DNA from: Planctomycetota bacterium
Lineage (GTDB): Bacteria; Planctomycetota; Brocadiia; SM23-32
Length of the DNA: 8,306 bases
Direction of reading: 5' to 3'
Assembly (NCBI GenBank): GCA_018334735.1
Contig: JAGXLK010000077.1
Coordinates: forward strand, 1-8,306
Positions 6,510 to 8,306 of this stretch are shown here, in pieces. Position 1 is the stretch's first letter. Each line of letters starts with the position of its first letter. A program made the translations under genes and the position numbers. The notes beneath the pieces are model-generated. The model worked only from the letters and a program-made list of their open reading frames with translations, was not told the DNA's origin and did not search any database.

Positions 6510-7273
6510 TCGAGGATCCTGTGATAGGCATCCCAGAGAGATCTGTAATAATCCATAATGCGGCCAGGTTGATCGCTTTCGGGGATTTCGGCCAGGCAAT
6601 ATCCTGAGTAGTCAATAGTGCGCAGCAGACCCAGAAGCTCAAGCCAGGGATAATCATCCGTGCATAGATCCCGCATATGCACAAGTCCGATGGAATCGGA
6701 TAGCAGTTCAAAGTTGTCTCGGACGCTGCCGTTGACGACTTCACCGGCATTCGAGTTCCAGCAAGCGTAAAGGTTCGAGTGACCGGCATGGTCGAGGATT
6801 CGGCGGATCCGCGTGGGTTCGGCTGTATCGTGCCCGTGGACCTCGAGACGGACTTCAATGCCGAGGCCGTCGGCGTATTCTGCGCATTCGGCGAGAGATT
6901 GGCCAATTTGCTTTAAGGTTTCGGCTTCGGGTACTTCTTCGGGGAGTGCGTTGGGTCTGACCTTGATCCCTGGGGCACCGACATCGGCAGCGAGCTGAGC
7001 GTACTCTTTTGTTCCTTCGATATTCCGTTTTAGTTCTTCCGGATCCGGGCTGTGGTATTCGAACGCGCTACCCAGGCCGGCGAGCTGGACAGAACTGGCT
7101 TCGAACTTTTTGCGGACCGCTTCCCGCTCTTCGGCGGACAAATCGACTTCAACCCCATGAGCATGTGTGGTGCGTGGTTCAACGCCCGAGAATCCGTGCT
7201 CTGTGCACATCTCGATAATAGTTTCAATATCCCAGTCTTTGGCAAGATTGTACGTAACCAACCCGAGCTTCAT
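6497..7273 (-). CDS. Sugar phosphate isomerase/epimerase-like TIM barrel (COG1082, AP endonuclease 2 superfamily)
   Basis: The 258-residue protein starts MKLGLVTYNLAKDW and has the repeating strand-helix pattern of a xylose isomerase-like barrel: GFSGVEPR (27-34), GAPGIKVRPN (99-108), GIEVRLEVHGHD (138-149), LYACWNSNAGE (168-178), IGLVHMRDL (195-203) and YCLAEIPES (225-233). By analogy with the D-tagatose 3-epimerase family, Glu144, Asn173, His199 and Glu229 would form the metal site; the second ligand is normally Asp, here Asn. Substrate is unknown; members isomerise or epimerise sugars, inositols or hydroxypyruvate. Translation starts at ATG 7273 with a strong AAGGAG eight bases upstream. 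It converges on the plus-strand genes with a 10-base gap and lies 93 bases downstream of the next minus-strand gene, with its own candidate promoter. Confidence 0.82.
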   Translation of the reverse strand: MKLGLVTYNLAKDWDIETIIEMCTEHGFSGVEPRTTHAHGVEVDLSAEEREAVRKKFEASSVQLAGLGSAFEYHSPDPEELKRNIEGTKEYAQLAADVGAPGIKVRPNALPEEVPEAETLKQIGQSLAECAEYADGLGIEVRLEVHGHDTAEPTRIRRILDHAGHSNLYACWNSNAGEVVNGSVRDNFELLSDSIGLVHMRDLCTDDYPWLELLGLLRTIDYSGYCLAEIPESDQPGRIMDYYRSLWDAYHRILDLEA

Positions 7274-7324
7274 TTTACCTCTCCTTCCGATGAAAAAATC
7301 GCCGCTTTCCAGTCGACAAGGAGC

Positions 7325-7353
7325 AGTATAGACAAGGGCGGGGAATAGAGCAA
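7325..7353 (-). promoter_or_regulatory. Candidate promoter for the isomerase-like gene
   Basis: On the minus strand TTGCTC (7348-7353) and TATACT (7325-7330) are 17 bases apart. The -10 matches 5 of 6 consensus bases, the -35 only 3 of 6. Initiation near 7318 would give a leader of about 45 nt ending in the strong ribosome site GGAAGGAGAGG. It lies in the 93-base gap downstream of the small coiled-coil gene, so read-through from that gene is also possible. Confidence 0.35.
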
Positions 7354-7366
7354 GCGGGAAAAGGAT

Positions 7367-7816
7367 TTACATAAAAGCTGCCGTTTCGCCCTGAGATTCC
7401 AGGAAAGGATTCGCCTTATATGTGATTACCGCTACCCAGCTGTCGTCATCCTGATCTTCTTGTTTGTTCTGCAGGAATTCCACATCCATAACTTTAGCGC
7501 CATTGAGCCGGGCGAGTTTTTTATTGACAAGGCTGACCAGCTCTTCGCTTTTTTCGGCCCGCACGCTCAGGACTTTAACCGGCGGCTGTTTGCGGCCCTG
7601 GTTGTGATGGGCCAGCTGCTGGACGAGGGCTTGAATAATATAAAGGCGATTAAGGTATTTTTCCTTGAGTTCTTGTGTGACCGGGGAAAACGAGTAAGGG
7701 TCGAAAATCGTTTCGAGTTCTTCCTCGTGATCTTTGAGCTCATCAAGGAGATCAGATCGGAGACGATGCTGGATCTTAGAGAGTTTCCGAGCTATATTGC
7801 GGGCGGCGTTGCTCAT
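7367..7816 (-). CDS. Small conserved-looking coiled-coil protein of unknown function
   Basis: I do not recognise this 149-residue protein with certainty. Residues 1-70 are charged and helical, with heptad-like spacing (LSKIQHRLRSDLLDELKDH, then EKYLNRLYIIQALVQQL), and probably form a helical hairpin or coiled coil. After a hinge (HHNQGRKQPP), residues 79-133 form a compact alpha/beta unit: strand VKVLSV, helix EELVSLVNKKLARL, strand AKVMDVEFL, an acidic loop QEDQDDDS, and strand WVAVITY. That strand-helix-strand-strand pattern recalls the small Cse60-type sporulation domain, but this is a pattern match only. There is no signal peptide or membrane segment. The start is ATG 7816 with AGGAAAG about ten bases upstream, and a near-consensus promoter precedes it. 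Codon use and framing look like a real gene. Confidence 0.7.
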   Translation of the reverse strand: MSNAARNIARKLSKIQHRLRSDLLDELKDHEEELETIFDPYSFSPVTQELKEKYLNRLYIIQALVQQLAHHNQGRKQPPVKVLSVRAEKSEELVSLVNKKLARLNGAKVMDVEFLQNKQEDQDDDSWVAVITYKANPFLESQGETAAFM

Positions 7817-7862
7817 TTGCGGGTTTCTTTCCTGATCGTCTATAGCCTATCCAGTTCATAAT

Positions 7863-7891
7863 ATTATATTTGGCCGATTTCATTTCGTCAA
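7863..7891 (-). promoter_or_regulatory. Near-consensus sigma70 promoter of the coiled-coil gene
   Basis: On the minus strand TTGACG (7886-7891) and a perfect TATAAT (7863-7868) are separated by exactly 17 bases: 5 of 6 and 6 of 6 consensus matches. This is the best promoter in the window. Initiation near 7856 would give a leader of about 40 nt carrying the ribosome site before ATG 7816. It implies strong constitutive expression by a housekeeping sigma factor. Confidence 0.7.
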
Positions 7892-7991
7892 ATTAGCTCG
7901 ACTTTTGGAGCGGCAGGCTGTAGGCTACTGTTACGCTTTTTGACTTGCTCTTCGCTCCGAGAACGAAGGGGCTTTGCGGGCGATGTTGTTA

Positions 7992-8022
7992 ATGTAAAAG
8001 CTTCCTGCAAAAGCGTTTACAT
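7992..8022. repeat. Inverted repeat at the 3' end of the truncated gene
   Basis: ATGTAAAAGC (7992-8001) is mirrored by GCGTTTACAT (8013-8022) with one mismatch and an 11-base loop. The right arm covers the last sense codon and stop of the minus-strand gene that ends at 8017. Read on the minus strand it would form a hairpin directly at the stop codon, but no T-run follows, so it is at best a weak or factor-assisted terminator or an mRNA 3'-end stabiliser. The overlapping TGCAAAAGCGTTTACA is also partly palindromic (6 of 8 pairs), like a LacI-family half-site pair. Confidence 0.4.
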
Positions 8023-8306
8023 GGTTTGTTGCCAGCGATGGAGAAACTTGCCCGGTGTGGTAAATCTTACCGTTGAAAGCCCTTTGATTCCTTCGAGAAG
8101 TTGCTGAAAAATGGTCGCAAATGGAGAATCTCCTTTTCCTGTCGGCTCCCCATTTGAATTTACTTTCAGGTGCCAGGGACGAAGGGCGATTTGGAGCAAA
8201 CCACCAGGACACGCGCGGAGGGTCTGTTCGACCAAATACATATAGTCGTCAGGCTGGCGATTCCCTTCGAATAATTGCCAGAGGTAGCAGCTGATCGGAT
8301 TCCCCG
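8017..8306 (-). CDS. C-terminal end of a probable polysaccharide deacetylase (truncated by the window edge)
   Basis: A minus-strand frame is open from the right edge to a TAA at 8017, giving 95 visible residues with no start. It reads like a real C-terminus: a helix with DDYMYLVEQTLRACPGG, strand LLQIALRPWHL, a loop NSNGEPTGKGDSP, helix FATIFQQLLEGIKGL, then STVRFTTPGKFLHRW. The order strand with a HP-like RPWHL, helix, strand ending in a TPGKFL-W motif is what closes NodB-type polysaccharide deacetylase barrels, which remove acyl groups from N-acetylated sugars or act on related amides. The catalytic Asp-His-His part would lie beyond the window, so neither activity nor substrate can be judged. 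A competing frame here (7931-8212) is basic, low in typical structure and less likely. Confidence 0.45.
   Translation of the reverse strand, partial: GNPISCYLWQLFEGNRQPDDYMYLVEQTLRACPGGLLQIALRPWHLKVNSNGEPTGKGDSPFATIFQQLLEGIKGLSTVRFTTPGKFLHRWQQTM

Noticed and set aside
7950..7968. Hairpin CTTCGCTC-CGA-GAACGAAG as a terminator
   Set aside because: The stem is good on the minus strand (one G-U pair) but no T-run follows on either strand.
7931..8212. Minus-strand 93-codon frame
   Set aside because: It overlaps, in another frame, the protein-like C-terminus that stays open to the window edge; its composition is basic and patternless.
1..8306. tRNA genes, CRISPR repeats, insertion sequences or attachment sites
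   Set aside because: No cloverleaf, regularly spaced repeat, transposase motif or terminal inverted repeat pair was seen in any gap or gene.

Overview
The window carries an ordinary-looking bacterial housekeeping segment. It shows Shine-Dalgarno sequences, sigma70-like promoters, ATG and GTG starts, tightly packed cistrons and intermediate GC by eye. No mobile element, CRISPR array, tRNA, rRNA or prophage is visible. The lineage cannot be fixed from sequence alone. The mix of riboflavin and pyrimidine genes, a domain-fused NusB, an FGGY kinase of the non-xylulokinase type and a COG1082 sugar isomerase-like protein with a CWNSN motif is what one would expect from a free-living, probably uncultured bacterium, perhaps in or near the PVC group or neighbouring candidate phyla. 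That placement is only an impression.

Layout. Positions 18-1961 on the minus strand hold ribH (lumazine synthase) followed by a nusB gene fused in frame to a PHP phosphoesterase domain of the TrpH/YciV (RNase AM) type. A divergent intergenic region (1962-2241) separates them from a plus-strand gene string: an FGGY carbohydrate kinase (2242-3768), pyrC dihydroorotase (3765-5093), a YacP/Rae1-like NYN nuclease (5093-5593) and an unrecognised membrane-anchored protein (5659-6486). The first three are stop/start overlapped and almost certainly co-transcribed and translationally coupled. Converging on this string, with only 10 bases between stop codons, are minus-strand genes: a sugar phosphate isomerase/epimerase-like TIM barrel (6497-7273), a small coiled-coil protein of unknown function with a near-consensus promoter (7367-7816), and, running off the right edge, the C-terminal end of what looks like a polysaccharide deacetylase (8017-8306).

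How the parts may work together. ribH-nusB is a widely conserved neighbour pair. Here NusB, the rRNA antitermination factor, is joined to a domain whose E. coli relative (RNase AM) trims the 5' ends of rRNAs, so a single polypeptide could couple rRNA transcription to 5' maturation. This is the most interesting signal in the window. A second predicted nuclease of a ribosome-associated family (Rae1-like) lies on the opposite strand beside pyrC. The remaining genes point to sugar and pyrimidine metabolism and do not form an obvious single pathway.
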